A stretch of DNA of 64,000 nt from Streptomyces sp. NBC_00654 (lineage in GTDB: Bacteria > Actinomycetota > Actinomycetes > Streptomycetales > Streptomycetaceae), in the NCBI RefSeq assembly GCF_026341775.1, contig NZ_JAPEOB010000001.1, positions 496,001 to 560,000 of the forward strand, in the 5' to 3' direction. A model generated the notes under the pieces. That model did no database searches. It was not told the DNA's origin and saw nothing but the letters and a program-made list of their open reading frames with translations. Below, in pieces: positions 50,291-58,073 of this stretch (positions are counted from its first letter, which is position 1; each line of letters starts with the position of its first letter). Position numbers and translations under genes: made by a program.

Positions 50291-51718
50291 CTACTGCTGG
50301 TGGTCGCCGCCGAGGAGGGTTCCCGAGATCGAGGGCAGCCCGAGCTGCGCCGTCCCGAACGAGACCGACGACGTGAACACCGGCTTCGTCGCCCCTCCCG
50401 GGAGCACCCACACCGCGCCCCGGCCGTCCTCCCAGCAGGCTCCGACGGCCAGTTCGGGCCGGGCGTCACGGGTGAGGTCGGAGGCCGTGACCGTGCAGCC
50501 GAACTCGTCCCGCTCCTCGGCCCCGCCCGGAACCCCGGCGGTGTTCTGCGTGAAGCTGTAGGAGCCCGCCCCGAGTTGTCCCGTACGGAGACCGGGTACG
50601 ACGACCACGGCCCCCGCCGCCTGCTTCGTGCCGATGCCCTCACCGGGCGAACCCACGACGATGTCGTCGAGCCCGTCCCGGTTCAGGTCGGCGACGGCCA
50701 CGGAGGCGCCGAACCTGTCGTACCGCTCACCGCCGCCCGGCACCCCTGCCGTGTCCTGGTGGATGGTCATGGGCGCCTTGTCGTACGAGACACCCTTGGC
50801 GGACCCGAACCACACGTGCACCGCACCGCCGAGGTGGCCGAAGGGCCCCTCGACGGCATCCGGTTCGTCGGGGTCGCCGAGGACCAGATCCCCGTAGCCG
50901 TCCCCGTTGACATCCCCGATCACCGGGGTGAGGCCGTCGCCGCCCTTCATCCTGTGGGTCGACTGCAAGGGGTCGCTCAACGCGGAGTTCACGTACGCGA
51001 GTCCGCCGCTCCACCCGCCCATCCGGCCGCTGACCAGCACCCGGTCCGCCGCCCGGTCCCCGTTCAGGTCGCCGAACGTGGCGGAGCGCATCCAACCGGT
51101 CTCGTCGTGCAGCGTGGACGCACCCACCTTCCCCGCGCGGGTGAACGGGCCGGTCAGCCGCGTGGTGGTGTTGTCGTTGACGACCAGGACCGACGTGCCG
51201 TCCGGTCCCGCCCAGGCGGCCACGTCCCGGCCGGCCTGCCCGTTCTTCTCCACCCGTGCCGGCAGCGCGGCCCCGGACACCAGGCCCTGCTTGCTGCCCC
51301 ACAGAACGGTGGCCGATCCCGCCGACGTCGCGGAACCGATGCTCTCGCCCGGCGCCCCCACCACCAGGTCGGCGAACCCGTCCCGGTCCAGGTCGGCCAG
51401 CGACGCGGACGCGCCGAACATGTCTCCCGCCTCGGCGGCCCCCGGCACCCCCGGCGAACTCTGGCTGATCACCGCCCGCTTGGCGGCGGAAACGCCCTTG
51501 GCCGAGCCGTAGAGGACGACGACGGACCCGGCGTAGTCGAGGCCCTTCACGGCGGCCCCGGGCGCGGGGACGACGAGGTCCCGGTACCCGTCCCCGTTGA
51601 TGTCCTGCGGTACGGGCATCGGCGCCGCGTGAACCGTCCCCCCGGACAGCCCGGCCGCGACGGCGGTCATCGCGGCCAGCGCGGCGATACGTCTGGTACG
51701 TGAAGCGTGTCCAGCCAT
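50291..51718 (-). CDS. Secreted FG-GAP (integrin alpha-like) repeat protein
   Basis: A 475-residue exported protein. The signal peptide MAGHASRTRRIAALAAMTAV ends near VHA-AP. At least six FG-GAP blades follow, each with a calcium-loop pattern such as DINGDGYRDLVVPAPG, DLDRDGFADLVVGAPGES, DLNGDRAADRVL, DVNGDGYGDLVLGDPDE and DLNRDGLDDIVVGSPGEG, ending DLTRDARPELAVGA. This makes a seven-bladed integrin-like propeller, probably extracellular and calcium-binding. Function unknown; many Streptomyces encode several. Confidence 0.88.
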   Translation of the reverse strand: MAGHASRTRRIAALAAMTAVAAGLSGGTVHAAPMPVPQDINGDGYRDLVVPAPGAAVKGLDYAGSVVVLYGSAKGVSAAKRAVISQSSPGVPGAAEAGDMFGASASLADLDRDGFADLVVGAPGESIGSATSAGSATVLWGSKQGLVSGAALPARVEKNGQAGRDVAAWAGPDGTSVLVVNDNTTTRLTGPFTRAGKVGASTLHDETGWMRSATFGDLNGDRAADRVLVSGRMGGWSGGLAYVNSALSDPLQSTHRMKGGDGLTPVIGDVNGDGYGDLVLGDPDEPDAVEGPFGHLGGAVHVWFGSAKGVSYDKAPMTIHQDTAGVPGGGERYDRFGASVAVADLNRDGLDDIVVGSPGEGIGTKQAAGAVVVVPGLRTGQLGAGSYSFTQNTAGVPGGAEERDEFGCTVTASDLTRDARPELAVGACWEDGRGAVWVLPGGATKPVFTSSVSFGTAQLGLPSISGTLLGGDHQQ

Positions 51719-51816
51719 GGTGTTTGTTGCCCCCACCCCTGAGAGATCCAGTGTTGTGAGGGCATTCAGCCACGAACGATCACGCTCCCGCAATCGGGAA
51801 GCGGAGGGCGATTCGC

Positions 51817-52053
51817 TCAGTTCGCCCAGGTGAGAAACGCCGACCAGGCGTCGGGGGCGACGGTGAACGTGGGGCCCTCGTGGACCTTGGAGTCCCGGAC
51901 GTGGACGGCGTGGGGGCAGGTGGCCACCTCGACGCACTCGCCTCCGCTGCCGCTGCTGTAGGAGGACGTGCGCCAGTCGTAGGCGACTTCGACGCACTCG
52001 CCTCCGCTGGATCCGCTGTAGCTGGACGTGAACCACCGAAGGGTGTCGCTCAT
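51817..52053 (-). CDS. DUF397 protein with duplicated motif
   Basis: A 78-residue protein of the DUF397 family. The usual motif (Trp-x-x-Ser-Ser-Tyr-Ser, then Gly-Gly-Glu-Cys-Val-Glu-Val-Ala) occurs twice, at residues about 7-24 and 27-45, followed by the normal C-terminus VRDSKVHEGPTFTVAPDAWSAFL. The ATG overlaps the regulator's stop by four bases. DUF397 proteins are small partners of XRE-DUF5753 regulators, often affecting development or antibiotic production. Confidence 0.9.
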   Translation of the reverse strand: MSDTLRWFTSSYSGSSGGECVEVAYDWRTSSYSSGSGGECVEVATCPHAVHVRDSKVHEGPTFTVAPDAWSAFLTWAN

Positions 52054-52886
52054 TCCTCTACTCCTGCCAACCGCATGATGAGGTCCAGCGATTCACGAGG
52101 ACCCAGGGCCTGTGATCGGATCTTCGCATAACGCTGGGCGTATGTACTTACCTTTGCCGGGTCGCTGATCAGCAGACTCTCGTCCTGGGGCTCCAGGTAA
52201 ACGAGGTGCTGGTGCTCCGGTGTTTCCACCAGGGTCATCTCGCCGCGATCACCCGCGTACTCCCCGAACGTCCCGGCGTTCAGCGGCAGCACGTAGAGCG
52301 TGACGTTGCGACGCTGTGCGCACTCCACCAGGTACCGCATCTGTTCGCGCATGATCATCTCGTTGCCGATGACCCGGGTGAGCACGGACTCTTCGAGGAT
52401 CAGCTCGATCATCGGCATCGGGTCCCGGTCGAACAGCTCCTTGCGGATGACGCGGCCCTTCACCAGTTGCTCCACCCGCTGCTCGGGCAGCGGCGGGAAG
52501 CTGCCGCCGATCAGTGCCCTCGCGTATTCCTCCGTCTGGAACAGGCCGTGCACGACCTGCATCGAGCACAAGTGGAGGCTTACGGCTGTCTGCTCCAGTG
52601 GCGCGTAGTTCTTGAACTGCGGCGGGTACGCCTCCATCCGCATGTACTGCCGCGCCTGCTCGAAGGTGCCCATGCCGTCCCCGACCACCTCCTCCAGCTT
52701 CATCAGCAGATGGTCGCTCGCGGGCTGGGCACAGGTTTCCATCGCGCTGATCGCCGCCGCCGAGTAGCCGGTCTGCTTGCCCAGTTGCTCCTGGGTCAGG
52801 CCCTTTCGGACACGCGCCATTCTGGCGAGATCGGCCACCAGCCTGACCGTTGGACTGGCCGATTCCCTGTTCTGCGCACTCGCCAT
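52050..52886 (-). CDS. XRE-family regulator with DUF5753 domain
   Basis: A 278-residue DNA-binding protein. The XRE helix-turn-helix covers residues about 16-70 (LARMARVRKGLTQEQLGKQT, GYSAAAISAMETCAQPAS), followed by the DUF5753 domain (LHLCSMQVVHGLFQTEEYARA, VLTRVIGNEMIMREQMRYL, NVTLYVLPLNAGTFGEYAG). GGAAAGAG lies six bases before the ATG at 52886; a TTG at 52907 is less likely. It forms a coupled pair with the DUF397 gene, the WhiJ-like arrangement that behaves like a toxin-antitoxin or ligand-gated switch. Confidence 0.92.
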   Translation of the reverse strand: MASAQNRESASPTVRLVADLARMARVRKGLTQEQLGKQTGYSAAAISAMETCAQPASDHLLMKLEEVVGDGMGTFEQARQYMRMEAYPPQFKNYAPLEQTAVSLHLCSMQVVHGLFQTEEYARALIGGSFPPLPEQRVEQLVKGRVIRKELFDRDPMPMIELILEESVLTRVIGNEMIMREQMRYLVECAQRRNVTLYVLPLNAGTFGEYAGDRGEMTLVETPEHQHLVYLEPQDESLLISDPAKVSTYAQRYAKIRSQALGPRESLDLIMRLAGVEE

Positions 52887-53040
52887 GTCGATCTCTTTCC
52901 GACTCAACCGAACTCAACCGGTCACTACTCGATGATGCGGAACTCAACTAAAACTCGGGCGAGTTCGCGCAGGTCAACGGGTGTGCGACGCCCCTCGCCA
53001 GTTGTGGAAAACGCTAGGTGATCGGCGTCACAATCGTCTC

Positions 53041-53448
53041 GTGAATGCACCGAATCGTGGGCTGAACATTGAGTGGATCCCGGACTCCGGCTTCCAGCTC
53101 CGCAAAGCGGGCGTGCAATTCGACGCCGTCCGTGTCGACGGCGACGACGGGAGGCGGCTGGCCGACCTGATGGAGGCCATCGTCGGGGGCGAGCCGGGGC
53201 CGGTCGTCACCGAGGCGAACGGGCGGCGGGCGGTGTACTTCCTCGTTCCGGCCGGTACGACGGTGAGACGGGCGTGGCCGAAGGGTGTGCTGCCCTTCAA
53301 CGCGGCGGCCGGGTCCATCAGCTACGTACCCGTCCCGGCGCTGCTCGGCCGGACCTGGCCGATCTCGTGGCGGTACCCGCCGACGTACCCCGGCAGGTTC
53401 GTCCACACGCTGATCCTGTTGAACGCCGCGTGCCTGCTGCTCGGGTAG
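53041..53448 (+). CDS. Uncharacterised actinobacterial protein beside the XRE locus
   Basis: A 135-residue protein with no recognised domain. It has a pattern I associate with small Streptomyces proteins near XRE/DUF397 loci: GVQFDAVRVDGDDGRRL, GPVVTEANGRRAVYFLVPAG, ISYVPVPALLGRTWPISW. GTG start; CACAAT six bases upstream may be a -10 for a leaderless message. It is divergent from the XRE gene, so may be controlled by it. The C-terminus is mildly hydrophobic. Confidence 0.6.
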   Translation: MNAPNRGLNIEWIPDSGFQLRKAGVQFDAVRVDGDDGRRLADLMEAIVGGEPGPVVTEANGRRAVYFLVPAGTTVRRAWPKGVLPFNAAAGSISYVPVPALLGRTWPISWRYPPTYPGRFVHTLILLNAACLLLG

Positions 53449-53506
53449 TGGCGGGAAGCGCGGGAGGCGCGGGAAGCGTGCGGCGGGTGATGGCGGTGGG
53501 CCGCGC

Positions 53507-54148
53507 TCAGTCGATCAGGTTGCTGAGGCTGATGTAGAGCACCGGGTACTGGCCGTTGTCCGTGACGCCGATGCACAGGTCTCGCCGGTCCAGGAGCCAG
53601 CCGTTGGGGCGGCAGGTCTCGTGGGGGCGGTTCAGGCGGCGGATGATCTCCTGGCGGGACAGGTTGTCCTTGCTGCCGATCCGCACCGTGCGGTAGCAGC
53701 CGCCGGACCCGCAGCCGGTGCCCTGTGACTCGATGGTGAGGCCGGCGGGCAGTGGGGGGACCGCGTCGGCGGGCGGGGCGTCGGAACCCTCGCTGTTGAG
53801 TACGACGTACAGCAGGGAGGCCACCAGGACGAGGGCGAACTGCATGCCCAGGAAGCCGATGGCGCCGTTGCGCCGGGGGATCCAGTCCGCCGGGCCGGGG
53901 CCCTTCTCGCCGTGCTCCAGGATCGCGCCGAACGCGATGATGATCGGGGCGAGGACCGTGTGGATGAGGTGGGCGTCGGCCCTGGGTATGTCCAGCCAGG
54001 ACTGCTGGGCGGCGACCAGCAGGCACGCCTCGGCCAGCAGGAACCCGCCCACGGTCAGGCCGACGCCACGGCTGCGGGAGAGCATCCTCCAGACGACCAG
54101 GGGCGCGGCGGCGAAGAGAATCCCCAGGACGGACCACATGTGACGCAT
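53507..54148 (-). CDS. Membrane protein of unknown function
   Basis: A 213-residue protein with four hydrophobic segments in the first 125 residues (SVLGILFAAAPLVVWRML, VGGFLLAEACLLVAA, IHTVLAPIIIAFGAIL, GFLGMQFALVLVASLLYVVL). An extracytoplasmic or cytosolic C-terminal domain of 85 residues follows, with three Cys (GCGSGGCYRTV, ETCRPNGW) and one more in RDLCIGV. The start is uncertain: ATG at 54148, 54139 or GTG at 54157; GGGGGG is best spaced from 54139. No family recognised. Confidence 0.6.
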   Translation of the reverse strand: MRHMWSVLGILFAAAPLVVWRMLSRSRGVGLTVGGFLLAEACLLVAAQQSWLDIPRADAHLIHTVLAPIIIAFGAILEHGEKGPGPADWIPRRNGAIGFLGMQFALVLVASLLYVVLNSEGSDAPPADAVPPLPAGLTIESQGTGCGSGGCYRTVRIGSKDNLSRQEIIRRLNRPHETCRPNGWLLDRRDLCIGVTDNGQYPVLYISLSNLID

Positions 54149-54228
54149 GCCCCCCACAAGACGACAACGGCAGCACGACGGGGGACGTCGTACTGCCGCT
54201 GTCCGGTTCCGAGGAGGAAGAGTGGTGA

Positions 54229-54900
54229 CTACTTGGTGGGGACGTAGTCGAAGTTCGGCGTCAGGGTGCCGAAGAGCGAGCCGACACGCGGTGCTTCGCC
54301 GCCGGTCACGGAGGCGAAGATGCTCGACGCCTCTTCCGTCATGTAGAACGGCGCCTGCTTGATGCGGAAGCCGGTGAGGCTGGGACGGGCCCCGGCCATC
54401 ACCTCCACATAGGTGGACTCCGCGATCGTGACCTCGTCGTCGAACGGCACGCCGTCGACCAGGACGCCCGCCGAGTAGGCCGGGGTCGGCATCACGCGGA
54501 TGTAGGTCGGCTTGAGGGTGATGGTCTTGCCGGAGGCCGCGTGGCGGAAGTTCAGGCCGCCCGGGTAGAAGATCCGGCCCTGGGAGTCGAGGCCGTCACC
54601 CGCGGTCGAGCCGATCGGCATGGAGAAGCCGCGGGCGTCCTTGTCCATGGCGAACGGGCCGATGGCATCCAGCGTGATGCCCTCGCGCTTCATCCAGTCG
54701 ATGGCCTCGTCGCTCAGGGCGACCTGCGCGTCGCCCCACGGGGAGATGTACGCGCCCGGGAACGGTGCCGCGACGGCGGTCCTGGGGGCGGCCGCGGCCT
54801 GCTGCGGGGCGGAGGCTCCGGCGGAGGTCATCCCCAGCGGGAGTGCGAGGGCGGCCACGGCGGCGAGGACGGTGAGGCGGCGGAATCCGTGCATGGTCAT
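54229..54900 (-). CDS. Secreted protein of unknown function
   Basis: A 223-residue protein with a classical signal peptide (GFRRLTVLAAVAALALPLG, cleavage near AGASA). The mature part starts with an Ala-rich stretch, then has FPGAYISPWGDAQVALSDEA, REGITLDAIGPFAMD, a beta-rich middle and an end GEAPRVGSLFGTLTPNF. No Cys and no anchor. ATG at 54900 or 54894; AGAAGAAGG suits the latter. No family recognised, although a choice-of-anchor-like extracellular beta domain is plausible. Confidence 0.65.
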   Translation of the reverse strand: MTMHGFRRLTVLAAVAALALPLGMTSAGASAPQQAAAAPRTAVAAPFPGAYISPWGDAQVALSDEAIDWMKREGITLDAIGPFAMDKDARGFSMPIGSTAGDGLDSQGRIFYPGGLNFRHAASGKTITLKPTYIRVMPTPAYSAGVLVDGVPFDDEVTIAESTYVEVMAGARPSLTGFRIKQAPFYMTEEASSIFASVTGGEAPRVGSLFGTLTPNFDYVPTK

Positions 54901-55200
54901 TGACCTTCTTCTGTGTGTGGGGGGAAGGGGCGGAGCCGGAGATCCGGTCCGCGGTGCGCCCAACAGGGTGGGGGGCAGGCCGAGTTCGTCGGAGGTCGGC
55001 GAGACCGAGGAACGCCCGGCCTCCTGTTGGGGCAGGTCCATCCATGCATAGTCGAGCCGAAGATCAAACCGCGGCTCACCCCATAGACGGAAAACTGCAC
55101 GCGACTGGGTGCCTTGGGGGTGAGAAGGTCGCGTGGAGACCGGCGAAACGATCACCCTGGTGCGGCTCGACTCCCCCCACACCCAGCACTGGAGATCCGC
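54901..55200. other. Non-coding divergent gap
   Basis: A 300-base region between the secreted-protein gene and the DUF4331 gene. It contains a 6-base inverted repeat GAGCCG/CGGCTC near 55052-55076 in a locally AT-richer stretch and several promoter-like hexamers, none convincing. Confidence 0.4.
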
Positions 55201-56709
55201 ATGTCCGGACCGGACGAAGCTCCCGGATTCAACAGACTTCCGCGTCCTGAGCCGCGCTTCTCGCGCCGCAGGCTCTGCGCGCTCGCCGCCTCCGTCGCCG
55301 CCCTGGCGGCCGCGTCCGTCGCGGGCCCGCTCACCGGGACCGGGGAGGCGGGCGGCCACATCGACGCACCGTCGTCCGTGTCCGACGCCCCGGCGGACAT
55401 CACCGACGTCTATGCCTTCACCAGCCCCGACGACACCGACATGGTGACCCTGATCGCCAATGTCCGGCCGTTCCAGGTGCCGGGGACCGCCGCGAACGCC
55501 CTGGTGGACTTCCCGTTCGCCACCGGGGCGCGGTACGAGATCCACACGGACGCCGACGGGGACGGGGCGCCGGACGCCACGTACCGCTGGACGTTCCGCG
55601 ACGAGGACCGCCGGCCGTTCGGGATGGGTCCGAAGGTCGGCCCGCTACCGGTGACCTCGCTGGAGGACCGTTCGCTGGGGGTCCGGCAGAAGTACACGCT
55701 GGAGAAGGTCGCGGCGGACGGCACGAGCAGGACACTGCTGCGCGACGCCATCGCCTCGCCCACCAACACCGGCCGTGTGCTGATGCCCGACTACGGCAGG
55801 CTGCGCGCCCAGGCGACCCGTGATCTGCCGGGCGGCGGCCGTACGGTCGCCACCCAGGCGGCGGACTCGTTCAAGGCGGACACCCAGGTGTTCGGGCTGT
55901 TCACCGTCGGCACCTCGGGCCCGGTGCCCGGCTGGCTGCCCGACGCCCAGCCGCTGTCGGCGCTCAATGTGAACAGCCTGGTGCTCCAGGTGCCCAAGAG
56001 CGAGGTGGCGCTGAACGGCGACGCCGAGCGCAACCCGGTCATCGGCGTCTGGTCGACCGTCTCGCGCCAGGGCGCCGACCTCGGCAGCGGTCTGGCCGCC
56101 CAGGCGCCCTCGTACCGGCAGGTCTCCCGCAACGGCACCCCGCACCTCGCGTTCGCGGTCTACGGCTCGACGATCGGCCTGTCGAAGCCCGGCGGGCCCG
56201 AGGACCGGTTCCAGGCCCGTGCCCCGAAGGACGATCACCTGGACGACGCCTTCGTCGCCGCGATGCTCGACCCGGCGCCGCCGCACCGGATCGAGGCGGC
56301 GCAGGGGCGCAAGGCTCCGGCCACCCCGCGCCGTGACATCCAGGCGCTCTTCATGAAGGGGATCGCCAAGGGCAACGGTTCGCTGTTCGGGTTCGACCTC
56401 AACAGCCATGCCCTGAACGGCGATGCGGACGCCTCGCGCATCGTGCTCGCCGAGCAGCTCCGCCTCAACCTCACCACGCCCGTCACCGCCGATCCCCAGG
56501 CACACGGGGTCCTCGACGGTGACCTCCAGGGCTTCCCCAACGGCCGCCGTCTGAACGACAACATCGACGGACCGCTGATCCGCATGCTGGAGGGCGAACC
56601 GGCGGGCCCGTCCGCACGCGGTCTGCTGCCGGACCCGATCGTGCGCCTCGAACCCGCCGACGCGCGGGCGACGTTCCCCTACGTCAACCTCCCGCACGCG
56701 GGCCCGTGA
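55201..56709 (+). CDS. DUF4331 domain-containing exported protein
   Basis: A 502-residue protein of the DUF4331 family. The N-terminus has an Arg pair and hydrophobic stretch (FSRRRLCALAASVAALAAAS), possibly a Tat-like signal. The diagnostic start of the domain is GGHIDAPSSVSDAPADITDVYAFTSPDD, with VTLIANVRPFQVP, an EF-like HTDADGDGAPDATYRW, and NVNSLVLQVPKSEV. GGAG lies seven bases before the ATG. It is the first of three coupled genes with a TPR lipoprotein and a NicO-type transporter, a layout seen in other actinobacteria. Confidence 0.85.
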   Translation: MSGPDEAPGFNRLPRPEPRFSRRRLCALAASVAALAAASVAGPLTGTGEAGGHIDAPSSVSDAPADITDVYAFTSPDDTDMVTLIANVRPFQVPGTAANALVDFPFATGARYEIHTDADGDGAPDATYRWTFRDEDRRPFGMGPKVGPLPVTSLEDRSLGVRQKYTLEKVAADGTSRTLLRDAIASPTNTGRVLMPDYGRLRAQATRDLPGGGRTVATQAADSFKADTQVFGLFTVGTSGPVPGWLPDAQPLSALNVNSLVLQVPKSEVALNGDAERNPVIGVWSTVSRQGADLGSGLAAQAPSYRQVSRNGTPHLAFAVYGSTIGLSKPGGPEDRFQARAPKDDHLDDAFVAAMLDPAPPHRIEAAQGRKAPATPRRDIQALFMKGIAKGNGSLFGFDLNSHALNGDADASRIVLAEQLRLNLTTPVTADPQAHGVLDGDLQGFPNGRRLNDNIDGPLIRMLEGEPAGPSARGLLPDPIVRLEPADARATFPYVNLPHAGP

Positions 56710-58073
56710 GGGGTCTGATCACCGGGGCGGCCGGCGCCGTGGCCGTGACCGGCTGTGTGGCGGGCCTCCTGTACCTGGGGCCCGGCACCGGCCGGCCCTC
56801 GGCGGACGCCCCGGCCGCCGCCCCGCCCGCCGCGACCGCTGCGGCGGGCGGGGCGGGGGGAGCCGGGGGCGCGGGTGGCGCGGTCGAGGCCGCACGCGAG
56901 CGCACGCGGGCGTACCCCGACGACCCCACCGTCTGGGCCGCCCTCGGCCACGCCGAGATCGAGGCGGCCCGCACCACGCTGGACGCGGCGCGGCTGGACG
57001 CGGCCGGGAGGGCCCTGCGCCGTTCGCTGGACCTCGACGGCACGGACAACTACGCCGCGCTCACCGGACAGGGGCTGCTGGCCAACGCCCGGCACGAGTT
57101 CACCGAGGGGCGCGCACACGCGCTGAGGGCCACCGGGATGGCCCCGGACCGGCCCGACGGGTACGCGATCCTGGCCGACGCGGAGATCCAGCTCGGCCAC
57201 TACCCGGCGGCCCGCACCGCCGTGCAGCGGATGCTGGACCTCGCCCCGGCCTCGGCGGCGTACAGCAGGGCCGCCTACGACCTGGAGACGAACGGCCGTC
57301 CCGAGGACGCCGCCATCGCTCTCCAACGGGCCGTGGACAGCTCCGCCACGCGTGACGAACGGGCCTTCGCGGAAGCCCGGCTGGGCGACCTCGCCTGGTC
57401 CCGGGGCGCGGTCGGCCGGGCGGAGAAGCACTACCGGCGTGCCCTGGACGCCGTACCCGGCCACCCCTACGCGCAGGCCGGCACGGCCAGGGTGCTCGCC
57501 GCACGCGGGCGGACGGACGAGGCGATGGCCGCGTACGAACGGCTGCTGGACCGGACCCCGCTGCCGCAGTTCCTCCTGGAAGCCGTGGAGTTGAGGCGTT
57601 CGGCGGACGGCGGCAGAGAAGGCAGTGGCAGCGGCAGTGAGAGCGGCAGTGACAGCGGCAGTGACAGCGGCAGTGGTGGGGAGCGGGCCGCGCTGGACGC
57701 GCAGGTACGGCTGTCGCGGGCGGACGGCGGACCCGTCGATCCGCACGTCGCGCTGTACGCGGCCGACCACGGTGACCCGGCCGTCGCGGTGGAGCTGATG
57801 CGCCGCGAGTGGAAGCACACCCGCGGTGTGATCGCCGCCGACGCGCTGGCATGGGCACTGCACCGGGACGGACGGAACGCGGAGGCGATGGAGTACGCGC
57901 GCAGGGCGTCCGCGACCGGGTGGAAGAACGCCCTGTTCCGCTACCACCTGGGAGCGATCGAGCACGCGCTCGGACTGCCCGGAGCCACCGGCCACCTGCG
58001 CGAGGCGCTGGCGCTGAACCCGCGCTTCTCCCCGTACCACGCGCCGCGCGCCGAGGAGCTGAGCCGGACATGA
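56706..58073 (+). CDS. TPR lipoprotein, middle gene of the DUF4331 operon
   Basis: A 455-residue protein, GTG start overlapping the previous stop (GTGA). The N-terminus RGLITGAAGAVAVTGC has a hydrophobic core and a lipobox-like Val-Thr-Gly-Cys, so it is probably a lipoprotein, although a single anchor helix is possible. The rest is TPR-like (DPTVWAALGHAEIEAARTTL, RPDGYAILADAEIQLGHYP, HPYAQAGTARVLAARGRTDEA) broken by a Ser-Gly-Ser-Asp repeat around residue 310. It likely links the secreted DUF4331 protein and the transporter. Confidence 0.75.
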   Translation: MRGLITGAAGAVAVTGCVAGLLYLGPGTGRPSADAPAAAPPAATAAAGGAGGAGGAGGAVEAARERTRAYPDDPTVWAALGHAEIEAARTTLDAARLDAAGRALRRSLDLDGTDNYAALTGQGLLANARHEFTEGRAHALRATGMAPDRPDGYAILADAEIQLGHYPAARTAVQRMLDLAPASAAYSRAAYDLETNGRPEDAAIALQRAVDSSATRDERAFAEARLGDLAWSRGAVGRAEKHYRRALDAVPGHPYAQAGTARVLAARGRTDEAMAAYERLLDRTPLPQFLLEAVELRRSADGGREGSGSGSESGSDSGSDSGSGGERAALDAQVRLSRADGGPVDPHVALYAADHGDPAVAVELMRREWKHTRGVIAADALAWALHRDGRNAEAMEYARRASATGWKNALFRYHLGAIEHALGLPGATGHLREALALNPRFSPYHAPRAEELSRT

